Source: Clostridia bacterium (GTDB lineage Bacteria > CBDUZB01 > JAGLHV01). Taken from it: a stretch of 64,000 nt of DNA. Positions 9,050-16,915 of this stretch are shown here, one piece after another. The translations under genes and the position numbers were made by a program. The DNA lies in the NCBI GenBank assembly GCA_030595925.1, contig JAUVLC010000001.1, positions 1-64,000 on the forward strand, given 5' to 3'. A model generated the notes under the pieces. The model was not told the origin of the DNA, did not search any database, and saw only the letters and a list, made by a program, of their open reading frames with translations. Position 1 is the stretch's first letter, and the number at the start of each line of letters is the position of its first letter.

Positions 9050-9673
9050 CTAATTTGTATCTTTAAAAATCTCTTTGTTTTTTATAACATAAATAACTCC
9101 TGAAAAAAGAGTTATACATGTTGTAACAAACATTAAATAATAAGGGATTTTTTTCAAACATAATCCTAAATAATATTTACTTAAACTTCCGGAATAAAAC
9201 AAAACCACTTTTGTACTCCCCAATTCATTTATCCACGCATTCACAATCAAAATTAATAAGACAACAATAATCGTTGTTATCTGAAATGTTGTCTTAAATT
9301 TACCACTTTTAGATGCATCAATAATTTTTCCCTGGACTGCAGCTAAAGTCCGCAAACCGGTTATACTAAATTCCCTGCTAATAACACAAACCACCATCCA
9401 TGCAGGTATTTGTAACTCTTCCAGTCCTACAAATGAAATAAAAGCCGCTGAAACCAAAAGTTTATCAGCTAACGGATCCATAAACTTACCAAAATTAGAA
9501 ACACAATTATACCGCCGGGCAATACGGCCATCAAACAAATCAGTAAGAGCTGCCACGATAAAAACAACTAGGGCAATAACCCGGGTATAAAAATTATCAT
9601 AAAACATATACATCATAAATAAAGGAACCAAAACAATTCTGGTAAGGGTCAATTTATTAGCTAAATTCATCAT
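9050..9673 (-). CDS. pgsA: CDP-diacylglycerol-glycerol-3-phosphate phosphatidyltransferase
   Basis: Makes phosphatidylglycerol phosphate from CDP-diacylglycerol and glycerol-3-phosphate in the inner membrane. The 207-residue protein has the CDP-alcohol phosphatidyltransferase signature, split as DLFDGRIARRYN followed by GKFMDPLADK (D-x2-DG-x2-AR-x8-G-x3-D-x3-D), and several hydrophobic helices. I chose ATG 9673 (MMNLANKLTLTR), which has an AGGA ribosome site and matches the normal PgsA N terminus. A longer frame back to 9757 would overlap rimO and lacks family similarity. It is placed between rimO and recA in the same direction. Confidence 0.9.
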   Translation of the reverse strand: MMNLANKLTLTRIVLVPLFMMYMFYDNFYTRVIALVVFIVAALTDLFDGRIARRYNCVSNFGKFMDPLADKLLVSAAFISFVGLEELQIPAWMVVCVISREFSITGLRTLAAVQGKIIDASKSGKFKTTFQITTIIVVLLILIVNAWINELGSTKVVLFYSGSLSKYYLGLCLKKIPYYLMFVTTCITLFSGVIYVIKNKEIFKDTN

Positions 9674-9707
9674 TTTAATCCTGCTAAAAACTTTTTTTAT
9701 CAAATCA

Positions 9708-11051
9708 CTAATGGACGCTATTTTTTTCAATACAAATTCCTTCCAGATCATAAACATCCGATCCTGTTATTTTAACCTGAACAAAATCACCTATTTTTTT
9801 TGCCTCTTTTGAATAAACATACACAGACCGATCTATTTGAAAAGCATCTTCCTGCAACCTTGCTTTCAAATATTTCTTTCTCCCGCATTTCCCTTCAATA
9901 ACTGCTTCCTTTATTTTACCCAATTCTTCTTTGTTTTTTTCATAAATAATTTTCTGTTGAAGAGTCATTAATCGTTTTTGCCGGTATTTTTTATCTTTTT
10001 CAGGGACTTGCGATTTCAACAAAAAAGCCTTTGTTCCTTTTTCACGTGAATAGATAAAAGACCCCACCTTTTCAAATTTAATTTTTTTAATAAAGTCTAA
10101 AAGTTCGTTAAATTCTTCCTTTGTTTCTCGTGGAAAACCATTGATAAATACAGTCCGCAAAGAAAGATTAGGTATCTTCGACCGTAAATAGCAAATTAAA
10201 TTTACAATATCCTTTTTGTTATAATGTCTGTTCATTAAAAATAAAATTTTATTATTTATATGCTGTAGGGGCAAATCAATATAGTTACATATCTTTTTAT
10301 ATCTTGCCATTGTATTAACCAATTCAACATTTATATGACTGGGATAAGAATATAGTACTCGAATCCATTTTATCTTTTTTATCTTAACTAATTCTTTCAA
10401 AAGCATAGACAACCTAAACTCTCCATATAAATCCATCCCATAAAAAGTCGTATCCTGTGCAATAAGATTTATTTCCTTTACCCCTTTCTCAGATAAAATT
10501 TTTGCCTCTTCTAAAATAGAAGACATCGGCCTTGATTTATATTCCCCCCTTAAAGAAGGAATCAAGCAATAACTACAACGATTATTACACCCTTCTGCTA
10601 TTTTTATATAAGCCATATAAAAAGGGGTAGAAATATAACGGGGAGTTTTAGCATCATAGAGACAACCAGGCAAATTAACATAAAGTTTTTTCTTCGCCTT
10701 CCCTCCCACTATTTGCAATATTCTAAAAATTTCTCCTGTTCCTATAAAACAATCTACTTCCGGCAACTGTTTAATCAACCTATCTTTATACTGCTGAACC
10801 AAACAACCTGCCACAATCAAAAACTTACACTTTCCTTTTTTTTTATACCTGCCTAATTCTAAAATAGTATTAATAGATTCTTCTTTAGCCATTTGTATAA
10901 AACTACAGGTATTAACAATTAAAACATCTGCTTTATCGAATTTTTCCTCAGAAACAAAGTTATATCCTTCTTTTATTAATAAACCGGTTATAATTTCGCT
11001 ATCCACCAAATTCTTAGGACACCCCAAACTAATTATTCCAACATTTTTCAT
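9708..11051 (-). CDS. rimO: ribosomal protein S12 methylthiotransferase RimO
   Basis: A radical SAM enzyme that adds a methylthio group to the beta-carbon of an aspartate of ribosomal protein S12. The 447-residue product begins with the UPF0004 cluster domain (SLGCPKNLVDSE, VNTCSF, VAGCL), which binds the auxiliary iron-sulfur cluster. The radical SAM motif CNNRCSYC, with IPSLRG after it, follows. A C-terminal TRAM domain ends the protein. The SLGCPKNLVDSE motif separates RimO from MiaB. The start overlaps the rodZ stop by four bases (ATGA). Confidence 0.93.
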   Translation of the reverse strand: MKNVGIISLGCPKNLVDSEIITGLLIKEGYNFVSEEKFDKADVLIVNTCSFIQMAKEESINTILELGRYKKKGKCKFLIVAGCLVQQYKDRLIKQLPEVDCFIGTGEIFRILQIVGGKAKKKLYVNLPGCLYDAKTPRYISTPFYMAYIKIAEGCNNRCSYCLIPSLRGEYKSRPMSSILEEAKILSEKGVKEINLIAQDTTFYGMDLYGEFRLSMLLKELVKIKKIKWIRVLYSYPSHINVELVNTMARYKKICNYIDLPLQHINNKILFLMNRHYNKKDIVNLICYLRSKIPNLSLRTVFINGFPRETKEEFNELLDFIKKIKFEKVGSFIYSREKGTKAFLLKSQVPEKDKKYRQKRLMTLQQKIIYEKNKEELGKIKEAVIEGKCGRKKYLKARLQEDAFQIDRSVYVYSKEAKKIGDFVQVKITGSDVYDLEGICIEKNSVH

Positions 11052-11761
11052 TCCGGTTCCTTTTCTAAAAATATTTCATTAACTTCCCCTCTTTGTCCGG
11101 AAGTAATATCAATAAAATCTCCATTAAATTTTACCTTTACTCCAAATATATTGCCGATTCTTACCCTGAAATTTTTTTTTGCTTCTAAAAACATTACCTC
11201 ATCCTTTTTGATTAACCCTTCATAAGCTAATTCTCCATCTGCTGTCACTCTTAACCATGTAGACTTTTCCCCTTTAATTTCCAAATATACTTCTTTCGAT
11301 ATTTTAATTTCCGGCGGGACAACAACAGGTACTTCCCGATAAATACTTTCCCCAACAACATCCTTTTTATTGGATTCCGGTTTACTCCCAAAAAGCGAAA
11401 AAAACAACAGTGCTACTCCTAAACTCACCCCTATGATTATACCTGTTTTATTAACAAATAAATTACTATTTTTAGCTTTTGTGCCTTTAACTAAATTTTC
11501 CCGGGTTTTATTTAAATGATCCTTTTCCTGATGAGTTTGCCAATAATTTTTTACCACATCATTCTCATCTAACCCTAAATATTTACTATAACTACTAAGA
11601 AAACCCGTAACATATATTTCAGCGGGAAAAATTTCATAATTTTCCTCTTCCAAAGCCCTTATATATTTTTCTCTTATTTTTATTTCCTGTTCTATATCGG
11701 TAAAAGAAAGTTTCTTCTCCTCCCGTATCTCCCGTAAACGAACACCATTAAATTCTTCCAT
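11048..11761 (-). CDS. rodZ: RodZ-like cytoskeletal helix-turn-helix membrane protein
   Basis: A bitopic inner-membrane protein that links MreB to the cell-wall synthesis machinery. The 237-residue product has the N-terminal RodZ HTH domain (about 5-75, with LREIREEKKLSFTDIEQEIKI), a basic linker, one membrane helix at about 107-125 and a C-terminal periplasmic DUF4115-like beta domain (WLRVTADGELAYEG...FRVRIGN). I use ATG 11761, which follows GGAGGG; the ATG at 11773 lies inside that ribosome site. Overlap with rimO by ATGA suggests translational coupling. No mreB is in the window. Confidence 0.85.
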   Translation of the reverse strand: MEEFNGVRLREIREEKKLSFTDIEQEIKIREKYIRALEEENYEIFPAEIYVTGFLSSYSKYLGLDENDVVKNYWQTHQEKDHLNKTRENLVKGTKAKNSNLFVNKTGIIIGVSLGVALLFFSLFGSKPESNKKDVVGESIYREVPVVVPPEIKISKEVYLEIKGEKSTWLRVTADGELAYEGLIKKDEVMFLEAKKNFRVRIGNIFGVKVKFNGDFIDITSGQRGEVNEIFLEKEPE

Positions 11762-11790
11762 ATTTCCCTCCATAAAAAAATCGAATTTAT

Positions 11791-12501
11791 TTAATTTTCA
11801 AAGACAGACACACCCTGGGGTATTTTAAATTTAAACAATTTTTGTTTTATTTTAGTATTAATTCTTAAATCCAAAATACTCGAAACAATTATCATTTCAG
11901 TTGTCTCTACTATTATTTCCACCGGTAACCACATAAAGGACGAAATCTTTAAAGTTACAGTAAAGTCATCAACTTCGGAAGAAGCTATTTTTAACAAATA
12001 ACAATCATTTTCTTTTTTAAATAATATTACATCCCCTGTTTCTACCAAATTTATTATAGATTTCCCAAAACCCAAACCCAAAAATTCCCCACCCAACCCT
12101 ACTCGAAATTTATCACTTTCTACATTCTCTATATTAACCTGATTATATTCGGGCAAATAAATCCATAATTTTTCCCCATCACAAACAATCTTTTGTGAAG
12201 TATGATTTTTACTGTTTATATATAGTTTCCGGGGTTTTTGAAAAGCAACTTTTCCTTTTGTTTTAAAATACTCTTCTGTTAATTTCACCTTTACTTGCTG
12301 ACTAAAATTAAATCTAATACTTGAAATTTCATTTTCTTTAATCTCTATACGTTTTAAAACATCTTTCAAAGATAAATTCGTTCCTTCTGCAAATAAAACA
12401 GCCCTTATTCCAAAAATAATAACCCACAAAACTAAAAATTTCTGTAAAGGAAAAAATGGCCTTAAAAAATTAAATATTTTCATTTTTTTATAATCTCTCA
12501 C
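11791..12501 (-). CDS. lolA: LolA-like outer-membrane lipoprotein carrier
   Basis: A periplasmic chaperone that ferries lipoproteins from the LolCDE transporter to the outer membrane; it implies a diderm envelope. The 236-residue protein has a hydrophobic signal peptide (roughly residues 18-38, FLVLWVIIFGIRAVLFAEG) and the LolA barrel with characteristic strands (FNFSQQ, KGKVAFQKPRKLYI, KIVCDGEKLWIYLPEYNQV). The start is ambiguous. A GTG at 12501 directly overlaps the ftsK stop and has AGGA upstream; ATG 12483 gives a shorter leader. Both give the same mature protein. Confidence 0.85.
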   Translation of the reverse strand: MRDYKKMKIFNFLRPFFPLQKFLVLWVIIFGIRAVLFAEGTNLSLKDVLKRIEIKENEISSIRFNFSQQVKVKLTEEYFKTKGKVAFQKPRKLYINSKNHTSQKIVCDGEKLWIYLPEYNQVNIENVESDKFRVGLGGEFLGLGFGKSIINLVETGDVILFKKENDCYLLKIASSEVDDFTVTLKISSFMWLPVEIIVETTEMIIVSSILDLRINTKIKQKLFKFKIPQGVSVFEN

Positions 12502-14669
12502 TAGTCCTGTTTATAATCATTTTTATCAATTAAAATCTTCCGTGATTTAGTATTATCTGCCAAAGAACTAATTATCCCATCTTCTTCCATACTATCAATT
12601 AATTTTGCAGCTCTTATATAACCAATCCCTAATTTTCGTTGAAGAAAAGAAGTAGATGCCTGATTTGCCTTAATTACTAAATTAACAGCTTCATCAAACA
12701 AGGAATCTTTTTCTTTTTTTTCACCTTGTTTATGTTCTGTATGCAAAAAGTTAAAATTATAATTTGGTTTTCCGTTTGCTTTTATAAATTTTATTATTCG
12801 TTTACTTTCTTCATCAGAAACAAATGCACCCTGCAATCTTATTGGTTTACTGGCTCCTGATGGTAAAAAAAGCATATCCCCTTTTCCAATTAAGTCCTCA
12901 GCACCATTTACATCCAAAATAACCCGGGAATCCATTTTCGAAAGAACCTGAAAAGCAATACGCGAAGGAAGATTTGCTTTGATTAACCCGGTAATAACAT
13001 TTACCGAAGGCCGCTGCGTAGCTAAAATTAAATGAATCCCCACTGCCCGTCCCATTTGAGAAAGCCGAATAATTGATTCTTCTACTTCTCGGGAAGAAAC
13101 CATCATTAAATCAGCAAGTTCATCAATAATAACAACTAAATAACATTCTCTATCTCCTTCTCCCGAAACAGAAGATGATTTTGCAGCTGATTTATTATAA
13201 GATTCTATGTTCCGTACCATTCTTTTAGAAAATTTTTCATATCTTTCTTCCATTATTTTTATTAGTGCCCTGAGAACAAAAGTGGCTTGTTTAGACTTAC
13301 AAATTACCGGAGCATAAAGATGGGGAATCCCGTCATAAACTGACAACTCTAACCTTTTCGGATCAATTAATACAAATTTTACTTCATCAGGTTTAGATTT
13401 ATAAAGAATACTTGTAATAATTGTCTTCACCCCAATACTTTTTCCTGAACCGGTAGCCCCGGCTATAAGTAAATGCGGCATAGATGCTAAATCCGCAACA
13501 TAGGGAATTCCTGCAACAGTTAAACCCAAACCTATCGTTAATTTTGAAGAGGAATTCCTGAATTTATCAGTCATTAATATCCTTTTCAAACCAACAAAGC
13601 TGCTTTTAAGATTGGGTATTTCTATGCCTACTGCTGCTTTACCCGGTATGGGCGCTAAAATTCTTACATTACCCGATTTCATAGTTAAAGCAATGTCATT
13701 GGATAAATTAAGAATACGGCTTACCTTTACACCCGGAGCAAGTTCAATTTCATAACGGGTAATTATAGGTCCCGGATTAACCTGTACCACTTTAGCTTTA
13801 ATATCAAAATTGTTTAAAGTCTTCTCCAAAAGAAAAGCATTCTCTTTCAGATCTTCTTCCTTTTGTTTTATTTTCGTTGTAGATGGATTGACAAGAAAAT
13901 CTAAAGAAGGTAATTTGTATTCAACCGGACATTGAAAGGAATTTCGACTACCCGAAAAAAAATTCTTAAAAACTCCCTTTTTACTTTCTTCATTAAGACT
14001 TTTTTTATCATTTAAAAATTTCTCTTTTTTATTAAACAATTGGCAGGAAAAAAATTTGTCGGAATGCACGGATGAGCCAATTTTTATATCCCTCTTATTT
14101 TCGCGTAAATTATTTTCTTTAATAAAAAAGGAAAAAAATGCTTTTGCTTTTTTTGCGGCATAACTAAAAACCCTTAACGGCTGTTTATTCAAAAAACCAA
14201 TCAAGGAAAAACCCGTAGTCAAAACAACGGATATGATCAATATCGTAATAAATAATATATAACTTCCTATATATCCAAATCCACTTAGTAAAAGTTTTGA
14301 AAAATATTCTCCAAACACTCCTCCATCCACTTTAGAAAAATCAAAAAAACTAAATAAAGAACAACTTCCGATTAAAAACAATAATACCCCAATAATTTTA
14401 AAAGTTATTTTATCAATCTTTTCTCTTTTAAAAAAACTTACTCCTCCAAGAAACACAAGCAGAGGTAAAAAATAACTCCCTCCTCCAAGATAAAGAAGTA
14501 AATACTTAGCTAAAAATTCCCCAAAAACGCCGACATAACAAACTTTACCTGAAGAAAGCAAGCTCAATAAAATCAAAATAGCTAAAGCAAAAAACACAAT
14601 TGCCACTATCTCAGACTTTCCTTCTTTCCGATGCATTATAGATAATTTCTTATTCTTTCCTTTTTTCAT
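12501..14669 (-). CDS. ftsK: FtsK/SpoIIIE DNA translocase
   Basis: A hexameric septal DNA pump that moves chromosome termini and activates Xer recombination. The 722-residue product has four or five N-terminal membrane helices and a shortened linker of roughly 70-130 residues. The RecA-like motor carries Walker A (GATGSGKSIG), Walker B (YLVVIIDELADLM) and ATQRPSVNVITGLIKAN. A C-terminal winged-helix gamma domain (FLQRKLGIGYIRAAKLIDSMEEDGI) recognises KOPS sites. I choose ATG 14669. A GTG at 14711 would overlap uppP, and Met26 of the longer frame is another option. It overlaps lolA at the stop codon. Confidence 0.93.
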   Translation of the reverse strand: MKKGKNKKLSIMHRKEGKSEIVAIVFFALAILILLSLLSSGKVCYVGVFGEFLAKYLLLYLGGGSYFLPLLVFLGGVSFFKREKIDKITFKIIGVLLFLIGSCSLFSFFDFSKVDGGVFGEYFSKLLLSGFGYIGSYILFITILIISVVLTTGFSLIGFLNKQPLRVFSYAAKKAKAFFSFFIKENNLRENKRDIKIGSSVHSDKFFSCQLFNKKEKFLNDKKSLNEESKKGVFKNFFSGSRNSFQCPVEYKLPSLDFLVNPSTTKIKQKEEDLKENAFLLEKTLNNFDIKAKVVQVNPGPIITRYEIELAPGVKVSRILNLSNDIALTMKSGNVRILAPIPGKAAVGIEIPNLKSSFVGLKRILMTDKFRNSSSKLTIGLGLTVAGIPYVADLASMPHLLIAGATGSGKSIGVKTIITSILYKSKPDEVKFVLIDPKRLELSVYDGIPHLYAPVICKSKQATFVLRALIKIMEERYEKFSKRMVRNIESYNKSAAKSSSVSGEGDRECYLVVIIDELADLMMVSSREVEESIIRLSQMGRAVGIHLILATQRPSVNVITGLIKANLPSRIAFQVLSKMDSRVILDVNGAEDLIGKGDMLFLPSGASKPIRLQGAFVSDEESKRIIKFIKANGKPNYNFNFLHTEHKQGEKKEKDSLFDEAVNLVIKANQASTSFLQRKLGIGYIRAAKLIDSMEEDGIISSLADNTKSRKILIDKNDYKQD

Positions 14670-14700
14670 TGATTCCAACCTAAACCATTTTCTTTCTAAT

Positions 14701-15501
14701 TTATAATACACTTATAAAGACAATTAATCCTACACTCCAACAATAATAACTAAATAAAATTAGCGTTCGGTTTTTTAACATTCGTATCAATAATTTTAAA
14801 CTAAGCCAACCGAAAATGAAAGCAAAAACCATTCCGATTAAATATTGCAGCAACAAAATTTTTTGTCCATTAAAATTTAAATTTTTAAATTGAAGGAAAT
14901 TCGCACCTAATATGGCCGGAAGTGCAAGCAAAAAAGAAAATCGTACTGTCTCTTCTCTCCTCCACCCACATAACAAACCAGCACAAATGGTTATCCCTGA
15001 ACGGGAAATCCCGGGCAATATGGCTATTCCTTGCATAAACCCAACAAATAATACATCTTTTACCGTTATTTCCAAAATACTCTTTTTTTCACTACTTTTA
15101 GTAAATTTTTCTACCCACCAAATTAAAGTCCCTGTTACCAAAAGTAAAATCGCCACCAAAGATATATTCTCAAAAACTTTTTCAAAATAGTCCTTCAGAA
15201 GAATTCCCATTATTGCCGTAGGAACAGATGCAATAAACAACAACCAAAAAGTACGACACCAAATATCCGTCTTCCATTGTTTATATTTGTGAAAATTTTT
15301 TAAAATTTGCCAAATTTCATTTCGATACAAAGTTATCACCACTAAGGCAGTACTAAAATGTAGTAAAACATCAAACAAAACCTGGGATGACTTTATTCGT
15401 AAAAAATACTGCATAAAAACCAGATGAGCAGAACTGGAAATAGGCAAAAATTCACTTATTCCCTGAGTTATTCCCAAAATAATCGATTTAATAAAAGACA
15501 T
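14701..15501 (-). CDS. uppP: undecaprenyl-diphosphatase UppP
   Basis: Recycles undecaprenyl pyrophosphate to the monophosphate carrier used for peptidoglycan and other surface polymers; its loss sensitises cells to bacitracin. The 266-residue multi-spanning membrane protein has both signature loops: GISEFLPISSSAH (residues 14-26) and PGISRSG with the preceding GFMQGIAILPG. Length and hydrophobicity match the family. The start ATG follows AAGGAGTTATTA. A promoter at 15531-15559 and a terminator at 15566-15600 suggest it starts a new transcript leading into ftsK. Confidence 0.95.
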   Translation of the reverse strand: MSFIKSIILGITQGISEFLPISSSAHLVFMQYFLRIKSSQVLFDVLLHFSTALVVITLYRNEIWQILKNFHKYKQWKTDIWCRTFWLLFIASVPTAIMGILLKDYFEKVFENISLVAILLLVTGTLIWWVEKFTKSSEKKSILEITVKDVLFVGFMQGIAILPGISRSGITICAGLLCGWRREETVRFSFLLALPAILGANFLQFKNLNFNGQKILLLQYLIGMVFAFIFGWLSLKLLIRMLKNRTLILFSYYCWSVGLIVFISVL

Positions 15502-15530
15502 TAATAACTCCTTCTAATAACTAACTTTTA

Positions 15531-15559
15531 ATTATAACAAAAAGTTCCCTTAAAAACAA
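15531..15559 (-). promoter_or_regulatory. promoter of the uppP-ftsK operon
   Basis: On the minus strand TTGTTT (15559-15554), 17 bp spacer, TATAAT (15536-15531) with an upstream TG one base away (extended -10). It lies about 30 bp before the uppP start and directly after a terminator hairpin. Confidence 0.6.
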
Positions 15560-15565
15560 TAAAAA

Positions 15566-15600
15566 AATGCCTCCTATTAACTATTATAATAAGAGGCATT
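15566..15600 (-). terminator. intrinsic terminator upstream of uppP
   Basis: Inverted arms AATGCCTC and GAGGCATT, with further pairing of TATTA/TAATA inside. On the minus strand the stem is followed by a T-run (complement of the A-run at 15561-15567). It would end transcription coming from the winged-helix gene. Confidence 0.6.
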
Positions 15601-15624
15601 AAAATTTGAAGTTAATTTACTTTA

Positions 15625-15829
15625 GGGTCTGCTGAAAAACCCAGCAGTCCCTGATTTCACAGATTAAAAAGCAGATTACACAGATTAAAACTCAGACGAC
15701 AAAATTGATGTACTTTTTTCAATATCTGTGTAATCAAGGCTTACTGAAAAATTTATATGCAGTCATTTACATATTTATTCCATCGATATTTTGTCCGCCT
15801 GAGGCAAATTCGCATTTTTTCAGTAAGCC
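15625..15829. repeat. dispersed inverted-repeat element, copy 1
   Basis: Two-part element. The left part (15625-15737) begins with the hairpin AGGGTCTGCTG...CAGCAGTCCCT and contains several copies of a CAGATTA-like motif. The right part (15738-15829) is bounded by perfect inverted repeats GGCTTACTGAAAAA/TTTTTCAGTAAGCC. It encodes nothing. Close relatives occur at 36060-36244 (opposite orientation) and 50932-51214. This is the only copy in the housekeeping half, lodged between uppP and the winged-helix gene. Confidence 0.8.
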
Positions 15830-16027
15830 CTACTTTAATGAAATTAGATATCCTTTTTCCCTCTTCTCTATAACCAATTTATCTTCCCTGGCAAGCCATC
15901 CGATACCCATACAAATTAAAGTATTGGAAATTTTTAAATGAGTTTTTAAATTTAAGACTGTGACGTCACCATTCTGATTTAAATATTCCCATATTCTACC
16001 AGCAACTTCTCCTGCCAACTCAACCAT
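15830..16027 (-). CDS. small winged-helix protein
   Basis: A 65-residue protein (MVELAGEVAGRIWEYLNQNG...) matching the short winged-helix domain found as a stand-alone protein in many bacteria and archaea. The helix pair LNLKTHLKISNTLICMGIGWLAREDKL and the wing VIEKREKGYLISL are visible. It probably binds nucleic acid, but no target is known. The start ATG follows AAGGAG. Its stop is immediately adjacent to repeat element copy 1, which may have landed in its 3' flank. The lysine-rich gene lies upstream behind a terminator. Confidence 0.7.
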   Translation of the reverse strand: MVELAGEVAGRIWEYLNQNGDVTVLNLKTHLKISNTLICMGIGWLAREDKLVIEKREKGYLISLK

Positions 16028-16066
16028 TTATTAAACTCCTTTTTTTTATTGCATATTTTAAAAAAA

Positions 16067-16088
16067 GGGTGGAAGTTTCGTTCCACCC
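16067..16088. terminator. bidirectional intrinsic terminator
   Basis: Perfect 8-bp stem GGGTGGAA / TTCCACCC with a 6-base loop, flanked by an A-run on the left and a T-run on the right, so it can work in both directions. It closes the lysine-rich gene on the minus strand. Confidence 0.85.
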
Positions 16089-16112
16089 TTTTTTTAAAAT
16101 ATTAAACCATTT

Positions 16113-16211
16113 TTACTTTTTTTTCTTTTTTACTACTTTCTTCTTTGCAACTTTCTTCTTTACCACTTTCTTCTTTGCAGGTTTCTTTTTCGCTTTTTTC
16201 TTAACCACCAT
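16113..16211 (-). CDS. tiny lysine-rich histone H1-like protein
   Basis: A 32-residue product made almost only of Lys, Val, Ala and Pro. It begins MVVKKKAKKKPAKKK and continues with regular KKK blocks every five residues, like the C-terminal tails of histone H1 and bacterial Hc1/AlgP-type proteins. The ATG has an AGAGGTGG ribosome site. The gene has its own near-consensus promoter (16259-16288) and a strong terminator (16067-16088), so it is a complete transcription unit. A small nucleoid- or RNA-binding peptide is the likely role. The infB product carries a similar basic N-terminal tail, so a general preference for such tails in this organism is possible. Confidence 0.7.
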   Translation of the reverse strand: MVVKKKAKKKPAKKKVVKKKVAKKKVVKKKKK

Positions 16212-16258
16212 TCTTTTACCACCTCTTTTCTTTTTAAAAATTAAGTGCTTACATTTTA

Positions 16259-16288
16259 ATTATATACCCCAAAAAATATTTCTGTCAA
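16259..16288 (-). promoter_or_regulatory. strong promoter of the lysine-rich gene
   Basis: Minus strand: perfect TTGACA (16288-16283), 18-bp spacer, perfect TATAAT (16264-16259), about 48 bp before the start codon. Confidence 0.8.
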
Positions 16289-16390
16289 GAAAAAAATTCA
16301 TTTTTAATTGTTTTTTTTATTTATTTTTTAAACAAAAAAAAATAAATAAAACTTAAAAATAAAAATTCCGACGTCAAATTTCATTTAATT

Positions 16391-16876
16391 TTACAAATAA
16401 GAAATTGAAAACAAATCCTCACCCTGTTGAACAGACTTCCCATTTTTTATTAATATTTTCATTATCTTACATTTTTTTTCTGCTTGAATTTCGTTCATCA
16501 CCTTCATTGCTTCAATAATACATATTGTTTCACCCTTTTCCATAACACTATTTACTTCCACAAAAGGAGGTGAATCCGGTGAAGGAGATTCATAAAACAC
16601 GCCGGGTATCGACGCCTTTATCGTTTCTGTTTCTTTAATATCTTTTTGTTCCACAAAAGAAGCTGTTAAATCAAGTCCCGCCAAATCCCTGTTTTCTTTC
16701 ACCATAACCCTCTCTTCTTTACTACCCCTTTCACTTTTTCTTTTTATTTTTATTTTATATTTTTTTTCATCCAATTCAATTTCTAATAAATTACTCTTCA
16801 CCATTAAATCATAAATTTTTTTTATTTCTTTAACGGTCATATCCTCCTTAACTTTGCCCTTACTATTCTTTCTCAT
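16391..16876 (-). CDS. accB: acetyl-CoA carboxylase biotin carboxyl carrier protein
   Basis: Carries carboxybiotin between the biotin carboxylase and carboxyltransferase subunits in the first step of fatty acid synthesis. The 161-residue product has a charged N-terminal region, a variable linker and the C-terminal biotinyl domain with the motif EAMKVM (biotin on Lys125). The start ATG 16876 has GAGGGG upstream. No accC follows; the next gene encodes the lysine-rich peptide. It lies 39 bp downstream of pnp and is probably read from that transcript. Confidence 0.9.
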   Translation of the reverse strand: MRKNSKGKVKEDMTVKEIKKIYDLMVKSNLLEIELDEKKYKIKIKRKSERGSKEERVMVKENRDLAGLDLTASFVEQKDIKETETIKASIPGVFYESPSPDSPPFVEVNSVMEKGETICIIEAMKVMNEIQAEKKCKIMKILIKNGKSVQQGEDLFSISYL

Positions 16877-16915
16877 CACAACCCCTCAACATAAAAATTA
16901 AATTATTTTTTCCTG

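Noticed and set aside
16069-16356. Phe-rich plus-strand frame opposite the lysine-rich gene
   Set aside because: Antisense shadow; the minus-strand frame has promoter, ribosome site and terminator.
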